In this document: one piece after another, positions 54,949 through 62,753 of the stretch
Layout: every line of letters begins with the position of its first letter
Position numbering within the stretch: position 1 is the stretch's first letter
Origin: Tepidanaerobacter acetatoxydans_A
GTDB taxonomy: Bacteria > Bacillota > Thermosediminibacteria > Thermosediminibacterales > Tepidanaerobacteraceae
Reading direction: 5' to 3'
Assembly: GCA_022840405.1 (NCBI GenBank)
Contig: JALHJR010000006.1
Span: 41,491-105,490, forward strand
Length of the DNA stretch: 64,000 nt
Notes under the pieces: generated by a model
Database searches by the model: none
Told to the model about the DNA's origin: nothing
What the model saw: only the letters and a program-made list of their open reading frames with translations
Translations under genes and position numbers: made by a program

Positions 54949-55167
54949 CTACCTCCCGCTTGGCTGCTCTACAATAGTGAACAGCTCTTCAAATGGCAGG
55001 TTAAAGAAATCACATATTGCTTTAGCTGTTCTCGGGCTTGTCCCTTTTGCCTGTTCTACCCGAACAATAACAGAATGATTTACTCCAAGCTTTTTCGCCA
55101 GATCGGTTTTGCTCAATCCGCGCTTTACCCTCTCCGTCTTTAATAATTTTGTGTTCGCCACAATCAT
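54949..55167 (-). CDS. Cro-like XRE regulator
   Basis: 72 residues with the helix-turn-helix GLSKTDLAKKLGVNHSVIVR. It is transcribed leftward from a promoter sharing an operator with the rightward repressor promoter, the layout of a lysis-lysogeny switch. AAGGAGG precedes the start. Confidence 0.85.
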   Translation of the reverse strand: MIVANTKLLKTERVKRGLSKTDLAKKLGVNHSVIVRVEQAKGTSPRTAKAICDFFNLPFEELFTIVEQPSGR

Positions 55168-55213
55168 GACATTTAGACCTCCTTTACTTTAATAATGCCA
55201 CATTTATAAGCAC

Positions 55214-55281
55214 ATATTATCACACTGCTTGTCTTTAGTCAACAGAATTTTGTTGACAAAAGTGTCATGTTATATTATACT
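55214..55281. promoter_or_regulatory. Divergent promoters around a shared palindromic operator
   Basis: The operator GTCAACA-GAATTT-TGTTGAC is at 55238-55257. Leftward promoter: -35 TTGACT (55242-55237), 17-nt spacer, -10 TAATAT. Rightward promoter: -35 TTGACA (55253-55258), 17-nt spacer, -10 TATACT. Both -35 boxes are inside the palindrome, so a bound repressor would block both. Confidence 0.85.
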
Positions 55282-55323
55282 GAACACATTAAGGCACGTT
55301 TACACACAGAACGGAGGATGTCA

Positions 55324-55923
55324 ATGATAGATAAAATACTCCTAAAGCTTCGTGAAGAAATGGGAATATCACAAGAAATGGCTGCAAAAAGTTTGAATGT
55401 TTCCCGCTCCGCTCTTGGATATTATGAAAGGGGTGAGCGCCAACCTGATGCTTCTTTTATTATCAAAGCTGCAGATTTTTTTGGTGTTACTGCTGACTAT
55501 CTCCTGGGTAGATCTGACTATCGTTCAGTAGAAAATCAGGCAATAGCAAATAAATTTGAACTCCCCTTATCTGATAAGGCAATCTCTTTTTTGAAGTCTG
55601 TTTCGCCTGAGCTTCTGCCTACCCTTGACTTGTTGCTCTCGGATCCAAACTTCGAGAACTTTCTGCTTGAAGTAATGACTTATATATATTCCTTGAAACA
55701 TGGAGAAAGCTCGGAAAGTGTTGATATTATAAGCTATGAACTAAACCAGAAAATAAACGAAGCCGGCAGCTCCCCCTCACCAGATGGCAGTTCTCGTACT
55801 CCTTCTGAAATGGTAAAAATCGTAAGTAGATTGCTTTCGCGTTTGCAGCAAGCAAAAGTAATCGAAGCATTGGAAAAGCTTATTAACTCCGTTACAGAGC
55901 ATGAAAAGAGAGTTAATATATAA
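55324..55923 (+). CDS. CI-like phage repressor
   Basis: 199 residues from ATG 55324, six nt after GGAGG; an earlier in-frame start lies before the promoter -10. The N-terminal helix-turn-helix is EEMGISQEMAAKSLNVSRSA, then LGYYERGERQPD, typical of XRE repressors, with YLLGRSDY after it. The C-terminal part is helical, with no visible LexA-type Ser/Lys protease motif, so SOS self-cleavage is not expected. It probably holds the element quiescent via the operator at 55238. Confidence 0.88.
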   Translation: MIDKILLKLREEMGISQEMAAKSLNVSRSALGYYERGERQPDASFIIKAADFFGVTADYLLGRSDYRSVENQAIANKFELPLSDKAISFLKSVSPELLPTLDLLLSDPNFENFLLEVMTYIYSLKHGESSESVDIISYELNQKINEAGSSPSPDGSSRTPSEMVKIVSRLLSRLQQAKVIEALEKLINSVTEHEKRVNI

Positions 55924-55982
55924 ATCTAATTAAAATAGTCCCGGCCTTAAGCAGCTGGGATTTTAAGAAGGGAGGAGAAGCT

Positions 55983-56498
55983 ATGGCTTCTATAAATGTA
56001 AATTGCGCATGTGGCAATCGATTTGTTACAGAAGAGCCCACAGCGGGTTCTGGGTTTACTGTCGAATGCCCTGCTTGCGGTGCTCGGATCCGGATAATGC
56101 CTCCAGGAATTTCCCGTAAACAGTTCAAAGCAGCTACAGCCCCATCTGCAGAGGAGCGAGTGGCCGACCGCATAAGAAAGTACGAAACAATATCAGGTAT
56201 CCTTTGGTTGATAATTGGGGCAGTGCAGCTGGCCCTTGTGTGGACTGCAGCTGCCGGTGTATGGAATATCATCAATGCGATTATGAGGCTGCGATCTGTA
56301 AAGAGCATATACGCTGGCAATCCTGCGATCGTGCCCTGGTATGACAGCCGGCGCAATTGGTTAATTGCTTTCGCAATCGTAAACCTTGTCCTGGGAGGTG
56401 TGATTGGTGTCTTCCTGGTCGCATTCGATTGGTGGATGAGAGACTATGTTTTGAGGAATAGGGCAGTATTTGAAGGGTCCCCCTCTCAATCGGCTTGA
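55983..56498 (+). CDS. Zinc-ribbon membrane protein, possible exclusion factor
   Basis: 171 residues. An N-terminal zinc ribbon (NCACGNRF and CPACGARI) is followed by a linker and two or three membrane segments (ISGILWLIIGAVQLALVW; LIAFAIVNLVLGGVIGVFLV). It lies between the repressor and the integrase, the usual position of lysogenic-conversion or superinfection-exclusion genes. That role is inferred from place and topology only. RBS GGGAGGAG. Confidence 0.6.
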   Translation: MASINVNCACGNRFVTEEPTAGSGFTVECPACGARIRIMPPGISRKQFKAATAPSAEERVADRIRKYETISGILWLIIGAVQLALVWTAAAGVWNIINAIMRLRSVKSIYAGNPAIVPWYDSRRNWLIAFAIVNLVLGGVIGVFLVAFDWWMRDYVLRNRAVFEGSPSQSA

Positions 56499-56548
56499 TT
56501 AGAATTGACGTGATGATATGCTACTGACTTTTTCGGAAAGGAGGCGGT

Positions 56549-57658
56549 TTGTTGCCGGTTTACAAAGATGAAGAGAGAAAAACGTGGTATGTCTGGTTCC
56601 GCTACAAAGACTGGGCCGGCGTTGTGCGTCAGCACAAGAAGAGAGGCTTTCAGAAGAGATCTGAAGCTGTCCAGTACGAGCGAGACTTTCTAAAAAAGCA
56701 AAGTGGCAGCTGTGATATGAGCTTCGGCTCTATGGTGGAGCTTTACATGGAAGATTGTAAATCGCGGCTCCGCTCCACGACATACGAAAGTAAGAAGTAC
56801 CTCATTGAGTCAAAAATACTTCCAACTTTTAAAGATTTACCTGTCAATGCTATAACAGCCGCTACAGTGCGCAAATGGCAGAATGAGCTCCTGGATGATG
56901 ATGCCGAGTATTCTCCAACATATCTTAAAACGATAAATAACCAGCTGTCGGCCATTTTCAATTTTGCCAAGCGCTATTATGGACTGAGTACCAATCCTGC
57001 AGCTGTCGCAGGATCCATCGGTAAAAAGAACGCCGAGGCTATGCAGTTCTGGACAAAGGATGAATTCCAGCTTTTTATTGAAGCTGTTTCAGATAAGCCT
57101 GCGTCATATGCTATTTTTAACACCTTATTCTGGACCGGTATGCGCTCCGGAGAGCTCCTGGCCCTTACTCTGAATGATATAAATTTCGAAGCTAAAACGA
57201 TAAGCATAACAAAGAGCTACGCCAGGATCAGCAGAGAAGATGTGATCTCTCCTCCAAAAACTCCAAAGAGCCGCCGGGTAATAACTGTGCCGGATTTTCT
57301 CCTGGATATCCTGAAGGATTACGCCGGCCGCCTGGTAGACTACGAGCCTTCGGACCGCCTTTTTGAATATACAAAGCACTACCTTCAAAGCGAAATGGAC
57401 CGCGGGTGCAAGAAATCAGGGGTAAAAAAGATACGTGTTCATGACATCCGCCATTCCCACGCATCGTTATTGATTGAACTGGGTTTTTCTCCGCTGCTTA
57501 TATCAGAGCGTCTTGGCCATGAGAATGTGGAGACCACTCTGGAAATATACGCCCATTTATACCCCAATAAGCACGGGGAAGTTTCCAGTAAACTGAACGA
57601 ACTATTTACCCCTAAAATTTTCCAAAAAACAGGCGAAAATCCGGGTATTTCAGAATAA
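56549..57658 (+). CDS. Tyrosine recombinase (integrase)
   Basis: 369 residues. N-terminal arm-binding domain (WYVWFRYKDWAGVVRQHKKR), core-binding domain (about 60-155) and catalytic domain with R-H-x-x-R-H-Y: TGMRSGEL, HDIRHSHASL, LGHENVETTLEIYAHLYP (Tyr last). It starts at TTG 56549 or 56552 behind AAGGAGGCGG. It ends one base before the attR repeat, as expected for an integrase next to its attachment site. Catalyses integration and excision of the element downstream of guaA. Confidence 0.95.
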   Translation: MLPVYKDEERKTWYVWFRYKDWAGVVRQHKKRGFQKRSEAVQYERDFLKKQSGSCDMSFGSMVELYMEDCKSRLRSTTYESKKYLIESKILPTFKDLPVNAITAATVRKWQNELLDDDAEYSPTYLKTINNQLSAIFNFAKRYYGLSTNPAAVAGSIGKKNAEAMQFWTKDEFQLFIEAVSDKPASYAIFNTLFWTGMRSGELLALTLNDINFEAKTISITKSYARISREDVISPPKTPKSRRVITVPDFLLDILKDYAGRLVDYEPSDRLFEYTKHYLQSEMDRGCKKSGVKKIRVHDIRHSHASLLIELGFSPLLISERLGHENVETTLEIYAHLYPNKHGEVSSKLNELFTPKIFQKTGENPGISE

Positions 57659-57679
57659 TGCTTCCAAATTGCTACCACG
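57659..57679. other. Putative attR
   Basis: The 21-bp repeat partner of 41426-41446, one mismatch, immediately after the integrase stop and before the guaA terminator. Confidence 0.65.
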
Positions 57680-57691
57680 GATAAAAATTAA

Positions 57692-57727
57692 GCCTCTGAA
57701 ACCCTTTATTTTACTGGGTTCAGAGGC
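57692..57727 (-). terminator. guaA terminator
   Basis: Arms GCCTCTGAAACCC and GGGTTCAGAGGC, one bulge, 11-nt loop, followed on the minus strand by TTAATTTTT. Confidence 0.75.
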
Positions 57728-57737
57728 ATTTTAACGT

Positions 57738-59273
57738 CTATTCCCACTCGATAGTTGAAGGAGGCTTTGGCGTTATATCGTAAACTACACGGTTGACACC
57801 TTCCACTTCACTTGTAATCCTGGTAGAAATACTATCCAATAAATCATGGGGAAGTCTTGCCCATTCACCTGTCATTCCGTCTTCGCTCACAATAGCCCTT
57901 ACGGCAATGGTGTGTGTATATGTGCGTTTATCCGCCGTGACTCCAACACTTTGAATATTTGGAAGAATGGCAAATGCCTGCCATAACTCTTTATAAAGTC
58001 CTGCTTTTTTAATTTCATCAGTTACAATAAAGTCAGCTTCTCTCAATATGCTAAGCTTATCCACTGTAACCTCTCCAAGAACCCTTACAGCAAGGCCGGG
58101 ACCGGGAAATGGTTGGCGGTATACGAGTTCTTCAGGAAGGCCTAACTCAAGACCGATTTTTCTTACTTCATCCTTAAACAATTCCCTAAGTGGCTCTATT
58201 AATTCAAACTCCAAGTCTTCAGGAAGTCCTCCAACATTGTGATGACTTTTAACCGCTCCACCTATGGGATTTACGCTTTCAATTACATCAGGGTATACTG
58301 TGCCTTGAACCAAAAAATTGACTCTACCAAGTTTAGCCGCTTCTTCTTCAAATACCCTAATAAATTCCTCACCTATTATTTTGCGCTTTTCTTCCGGATC
58401 TGTAACACCTTTTAGCTTACTTAAAAATCGCTTAGATGTATCTACTGCTATCAGGTTCATGTGAAATTTATCTTTAAAGGTTTTTATAACATTTTCAGCC
58501 TCATTCTTTCGAAGCAGACCATGATCCACAAAAATACATGTTAAATTATCTCCTATTGCCTTATGCACTAAGAGAGCCGCAACCGATGAATCCACGCCTC
58601 CGCTTAAAGCACATATCGCCTTTTTATCTGCCACCTTATCTTTTATAAGCTTTATCTGCTCTTGTATAAAAGCCTTTGTTGACCAAGTTCCACTGCATCC
58701 TGCAATCCCAAATAAAAAATTATTTAATATTTCACGGCCGCACTGTGTACGGCTTTCCTCCGGGTGAAATTGCACACCATAAAGGTTTTTACCGTTCCCT
58801 ATCGCTGCAAAAGGAGTCTTTTGAGTATGAGCAAGTACTTCAAACCCCTCAGGTAGAGAAGCCGGTAAATCGCCACTGTCCATAAAAACTGTTATTTTTC
58901 TATTCAGACCCTGTAATAGACCTTTATCGATATCCACCAAAAGGTCTGCGAGGCCGATTTCACGCTTGCTACCTGGTTTTATATCCTTGCCCAAACTCTT
59001 AATCATGAGCTGCATACCGTAACCTATGGCAAGAACGGGCACATCAGCATTAAATACTCTTTCATCGCAAGCCGGTGCATTATCAGTGAAAATACTTGAT
59101 GGGCCGCCTGATAAAATTATTGCTTTTGGCTGCCTCTTCAAAATCTCTTCCCACGTGGTTTTATAAGACAATAATTCACAATAAACTTGAGCTTCCCTAA
59201 CTCGCCGTGCCACCATTTGGGCATATTTACCACCAAAATCAAGGATTACTACCGTTTCTCTTGTATTTCCCAT
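57738..59273 (-). CDS. guaA: GMP synthase (glutamine-hydrolysing)
   Basis: 511 residues, full length. The class I glutaminase domain is N-terminal; its nucleophile region normally reads GxCxGxQ but here is VLAIGYGMQLM, so the catalytic Cys is Gly. The HPE triad segment (GVQFHPEESRTQ) is kept. The ATP-PPase loop ALSGGVDSSVAA is intact, as is the C-terminal dimerisation domain ending PPSTIEWE. It aminates XMP to GMP. Loss of the glutaminase Cys suggests use of ammonia. The 3' end is the likely target region of the neighbouring element. Confidence 0.93.
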   Translation of the reverse strand: MGNTRETVVILDFGGKYAQMVARRVREAQVYCELLSYKTTWEEILKRQPKAIILSGGPSSIFTDNAPACDERVFNADVPVLAIGYGMQLMIKSLGKDIKPGSKREIGLADLLVDIDKGLLQGLNRKITVFMDSGDLPASLPEGFEVLAHTQKTPFAAIGNGKNLYGVQFHPEESRTQCGREILNNFLFGIAGCSGTWSTKAFIQEQIKLIKDKVADKKAICALSGGVDSSVAALLVHKAIGDNLTCIFVDHGLLRKNEAENVIKTFKDKFHMNLIAVDTSKRFLSKLKGVTDPEEKRKIIGEEFIRVFEEEAAKLGRVNFLVQGTVYPDVIESVNPIGGAVKSHHNVGGLPEDLEFELIEPLRELFKDEVRKIGLELGLPEELVYRQPFPGPGLAVRVLGEVTVDKLSILREADFIVTDEIKKAGLYKELWQAFAILPNIQSVGVTADKRTYTHTIAVRAIVSEDGMTGEWARLPHDLLDSISTRITSEVEGVNRVVYDITPKPPSTIEWE

Positions 59274-59373
59274 ATGTACCCCTCCTGAGGATTAATTATA
59301 TGTAATATTTATTCTGTCGATAGCAGTTATTTATATGTAATTCTTTTGCTATTATATCATAGATTTTAACCTA

Positions 59374-59409
59374 AAAAAAAGCCGATGAGAAATCTCCCTC
59401 GACTTTTTA
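59374..59409 (-). terminator. Terminator of the ABC export operon
   Basis: On the minus strand AAAAAGTCGA pairs with TCGGCTTTTT (one G-U pair), with an inner GAG/CTC, then a T-run. It is 45 nt past the permease stop. Confidence 0.7.
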
Positions 59410-59422
59410 ATAAGTATATAAG

Positions 59423-59438
59423 TAAGTGTCTGACCACA
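59423..59438. repeat. 16-bp repeat TAAGTGTCTGACCACA
   Basis: Matches 62731-62746 at 15 of 16 positions. Both copies lie just past the stop codon of an ABC permease gene. Confidence 0.5.
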
Positions 59439-59453
59439 ATCAATTAAAATTGA

Positions 59454-60641
59454 TTATTCATATCTTAGTGCATCGATGGGATCATGAAGCGCGGCCTTCC
59501 GTGCAGGATAAAGTCCGAAACACACACCAACTCCCGCTGAAAAAGTAAACGCAAGAGCTATCATTTGCCATGATAAAACCGTAGGCAATTTTATGAATCC
59601 AGCTATTATTTTAGAAACACCAAAGCCTAAAAGCATTCCTATGATACCGCCAAAGAAAGAAAGGACTAAAGACTCTATTAAGAACTGCATCATTATGTCA
59701 GTTTCTTGTGCACCTAATGCTTTTCTAATGCCGATTTCGCGAGTCCTTTCAGTAACCGACACTAACATTATATTCATAATGCCTATCCCACCGACCAATA
59801 AAGATATGCCGGCAATAGCACTGATTATTATAGTTATAATACCGGTTACTTTATTTACACTATCTATTTCTTTTTGGGAATTCCATGCTTGATATTTATC
59901 TGTATTATGATGACGTCGATGCAAAATACTTAGAGAGTGTTCAATGGCTGTATCCACGTCAGCTTGGGATATCGCTTTGCCCTCAATATTATCTACCCAA
60001 TCTGAACCACTGATAGAAAAATATGTAGAAATAGGTATATACATTAATTTGTTGTCCTGACCAGAAAAAATGGTTTCTTCTCGTCTTAGTACACCAATTA
60101 CTTTAAAAGGTTGGTTTTCTACCATCATTTTTTCACCAACGGCTCCAGATGAATTGAATAATTCTTTTGCCAATGACTCACTAATAACTGCTACACGTTT
60201 TTTGCCATTATCATCTTCATGATTGAGAAATCTGCCTGCATCCAACTTTAGATTTGCTATTTTTATATAATCTGAGGTGGTCGCCGCTATTTGTACACCG
60301 ATTTGTTTGCCTTTTAACCGAACGTTTGCCGAGTCCCAACTTACCGGCGCAATATTTTCAACCACCGGTGATATGTCCTTTATAACCTTTACATCTTGAA
60401 TGGTAAAGAAATCAGCTTGAGTCATTGGGTTATCAGGGTTATATTTATAATAGACTCCAAAGCTATTAGCACCAAAAGCATCCATTTCTTTGCTGATGGC
60501 AAACTGGCCTCCTTGACCTAATGCTGAAATAGTGATTACCGAAGAAACACCTATAATAATACCCAACATTGTGAGAAGAGAGCGCATTTTATTGGCAATA
60601 ATGCTTTCCCACGCAATTACAATACTTTCAAAGAAGTTCAC
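59454..60641 (-). CDS. MacB-like ABC transporter permease (FtsX family)
   Basis: 395 residues from GTG 60641 (GGAGGAG upstream, inside the ATPase gene); ATG 60668 is the longer alternative. One membrane segment near the N-terminus (MRSLLTMLGIIIGVSSVITI) is followed by a large external MacB-periplasmic-core domain (about 50-270) and three C-terminal membrane segments with the FtsX motif GIMNIMLVSVTERTREIGIRKALGA, here cited in part. It acts with the ATPase and the membrane-fusion protein to export a peptide, lipid or drug. Confidence 0.92.
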   Translation of the reverse strand: MNFFESIVIAWESIIANKMRSLLTMLGIIIGVSSVITISALGQGGQFAISKEMDAFGANSFGVYYKYNPDNPMTQADFFTIQDVKVIKDISPVVENIAPVSWDSANVRLKGKQIGVQIAATTSDYIKIANLKLDAGRFLNHEDDNGKKRVAVISESLAKELFNSSGAVGEKMMVENQPFKVIGVLRREETIFSGQDNKLMYIPISTYFSISGSDWVDNIEGKAISQADVDTAIEHSLSILHRRHHNTDKYQAWNSQKEIDSVNKVTGIITIIISAIAGISLLVGGIGIMNIMLVSVTERTREIGIRKALGAQETDIMMQFLIESLVLSFFGGIIGMLLGFGVSKIIAGFIKLPTVLSWQMIALAFTFSAGVGVCFGLYPARKAALHDPIDALRYE

Positions 60642-61311
60642 TGGATAGCTCCTCCACCTTTCTGCCATCTCGAAAGATTACAACTTTCTGGGCATATCTG
60701 GCTATTTCATTTTCATGTGTTACCAATACAATTGTCGTTCCTTTCATATGCAAGTCAGCAAATATATCCATAATCTCAGCACCGGACTTACTATCAAGAT
60801 TGCCAGTAGGTTCATCAGCCAATATAATCTCTGGAGAATTGACTAAAGCCCTAGCTATAGCAACTCTCTGTTTCTGCCCACCTGAAAGTTCATTAGATTT
60901 ATGGTGCCATCTATCCTCTAGTCCTACAGATTTTAACGCTTCCATCGCTTTTTTTCTCCTCTCATTAGGTGCAACTCTGGCATATATCATAGGTATCTCC
61001 ACATTCCTGAGAGAATTTATCCTAGGAAGCAAGTTAAAGTTTTGAAATACAAATCCAATCTTTTTATTTCTGATATGGGCTAATTGACGGCTATTTAGCT
61101 GAGCTATAGATTTCCCATCTAAGTAATATTCTCCTGATGTAGGCTTGTCAAGACAACCGAGTATATTCATAAGCGTGGATTTTCCTGAGCCTGACGGTCC
61201 CATTATAGCCACAAATTCTCCTTTTTTTACATGCAGATTCACATCTCTTAATGCACTAACTTTATTTTCGCCGTTTCTATAAACTTTTGCCATATTCTCA
61301 ATCAGTATCAT
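60628..61311 (-). CDS. ABC transporter ATP-binding protein (MacB/LolD type)
   Basis: 227 residues. Walker A GPSGSGKSTLMNI, Q-loop FVFQNFNLLPR, signature LSGGQKQRVAIARAL, Walker B IILADEPTGNLD, H-loop LVTHE are all intact. It starts with the ATG of a TAATG overlap with the membrane-fusion gene and overlaps the permease start. It powers the export complex in the cytoplasm. Confidence 0.95.
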   Translation of the reverse strand: MILIENMAKVYRNGENKVSALRDVNLHVKKGEFVAIMGPSGSGKSTLMNILGCLDKPTSGEYYLDGKSIAQLNSRQLAHIRNKKIGFVFQNFNLLPRINSLRNVEIPMIYARVAPNERRKKAMEALKSVGLEDRWHHKSNELSGGQKQRVAIARALVNSPEIILADEPTGNLDSKSGAEIMDIFADLHMKGTTIVLVTHENEIARYAQKVVIFRDGRKVEELSSELL

Positions 61312-62537
61312 TAAGCATCACCTTCAAAAGAGCTATTTGCGGAGGGATTTTGAAGAACTTCATCGCCTTCACTGATGCCGTATGTTATCTCTGTGTATAA
61401 CTCATTCTCGATTCCCGTCTTTACTTCCCTTTCAGAAATAGCACCATCTTTTACCAGCATAACCTTTTTGCCTTTTTCCCCTGATATTACACATTCTAGC
61501 GGCAGTAAAACTGCACCCTGCTTATCTTCTATCGTAATCTCTGCGGTAGTTGAAAAACCGGGCTTTATATTTTCGTCAGGATCATTTACTTTTATTGTAG
61601 CCTTTACGGTAGTTTCATTACCTCTGCTTGTTTGTATGGTTGAAGCCGAAGGTGCAATTTTCACAACTTCACCTTTATATATCTTGTCACCAAAACCATC
61701 ACCTGTTATAATCGCCTTTTGCCCAACCTTTATATTAGATGCATCATACTCATTTACTCCAATATCAACCTGTAAGTCGTTAGGACTTCCTATACTCAAT
61801 AATAAATTGCCCGATGATACGGTCATCCCCTGCTTTATTTCTTGCTTTATTACTATTCCGTCAAATTCTGCCAAAATTATTGTTTTATCAAGTTTTTTTG
61901 TAATATTCGCCAGACTTTTTTCAGCTTCTTCCAATGCTGCTTGTTTTAATGCAATTTCATGTTCATCAGGATTTTCTAATATACTTAGCTCCACTTCCAT
62001 AATAGCTAGCTGATTCTTTTTAACATCTAATTCTCTTTTAATATTTATGTATTCATTTTCAGAAATGGCTCCCTCATTAAAAAGTCCTTGGTTTTTCTCA
62101 TAGTCATCTAATGTTGCTTCATAAGAAGTTAAGGCTTCCTGATATTTTATCCTAGCTTTTTTTAACTCTTCGGGTCTTGGACCGCTCAAAAGCCTTGAAA
62201 GTTCGACATTTTGTTGCTTTACTTTACTTTGTGCTTGTTCTAACTCTAGCTTCAACTCTCCATCATCAATTTTTAGAACAACATCACCCTTTTTTACTTG
62301 TTGACCTTCTTCGGCTATATATTCAACCACACCTTGAATACCGGAATACACTTCCTGCTTTTGTCTCGTTTCCACATTTCCAAGTGCGGTAATCTTTGAT
62401 GAAATATCACCTTTGATTGCTTTTACAGTAGGTAATGCCATAGCAGTATTTGGCTGGTACTTTGCTCGGATAATAAAAAAAGCAACACCTATCAGCAATA
62501 TAACTGCAATAATTAAAATTTTTTTTCGCTTGTTCAT
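61311..62537 (-). CDS. MacA-like membrane-fusion (periplasmic adaptor) protein
   Basis: 408 residues. One N-terminal membrane anchor (KKILIIAVILLIGVAFFII), a lipoyl-like domain (GVVEYIAEEGQQVKKGDVVL), a long helical hairpin (about 90-205), the second lipoyl half (ILAEFDGIVIKQEIKQGMTV) and a beta-barrel domain. ATG 62537 follows AGGAGGAT. In Gram-positives such adaptors work with MacB-like transporters to pass substrates through the wall. First gene of the three-gene operon. Confidence 0.93.
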   Translation of the reverse strand: MNKRKKILIIAVILLIGVAFFIIRAKYQPNTAMALPTVKAIKGDISSKITALGNVETRQKQEVYSGIQGVVEYIAEEGQQVKKGDVVLKIDDGELKLELEQAQSKVKQQNVELSRLLSGPRPEELKKARIKYQEALTSYEATLDDYEKNQGLFNEGAISENEYINIKRELDVKKNQLAIMEVELSILENPDEHEIALKQAALEEAEKSLANITKKLDKTIILAEFDGIVIKQEIKQGMTVSSGNLLLSIGSPNDLQVDIGVNEYDASNIKVGQKAIITGDGFGDKIYKGEVVKIAPSASTIQTSRGNETTVKATIKVNDPDENIKPGFSTTAEITIEDKQGAVLLPLECVISGEKGKKVMLVKDGAISEREVKTGIENELYTEITYGISEGDEVLQNPSANSSFEGDA

Positions 62538-62730
62538 CAAAATCCTCCTTTTTTAAAAATAACTTCTATTATATACACCAACTGCATAACCCTTAAAATT
62601 AGCCCATGTGGCACATTCCCCACATAGGCTTTATAAATAGTAACATTTTCCATTTCATTATACTGCTTTAGTTATTAAAAGTAAACACAAATTATTAAGC
62701 AGCATATTCCCAAGATCCACGTCTGAAAAA

Positions 62731-62746
62731 TAAGTATCTGACCACA
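62731..62746. repeat. 16-bp repeat, second copy
   Basis: TAAGTATCTGACCACA, the partner of 59423-59438. Confidence 0.5.
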
Positions 62747-62753
62747 TTATTTT

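Larger units (their letters stand above)
41426..57679. mobile_element. 16.3-kb integrative element (defective prophage or phage-satellite-like) downstream of guaA
   Basis: It is bounded by a 21-bp direct repeat (one mismatch) at 41426-41446 and 57659-57679, the latter touching the integrase stop codon. Contents: integrase, repressor and divergent Cro-like gene, DnaD-like replication gene, sigma-like and ArpU-like regulators, HK97 gp10 and tape-measure genes, a left module with a DUF5131 gene, a Fic operon, two exported proteins and two candidate small RNAs. I find no terminase, portal, capsid, protease, tail tube, baseplate, holin or lysin. Confidence 0.8.

Noticed and set aside
61375..62013. 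212-codon plus-strand frame opposite the membrane-fusion gene
   Set aside because: Antisense shadow of a well-supported gene, with no ribosome site or domain.
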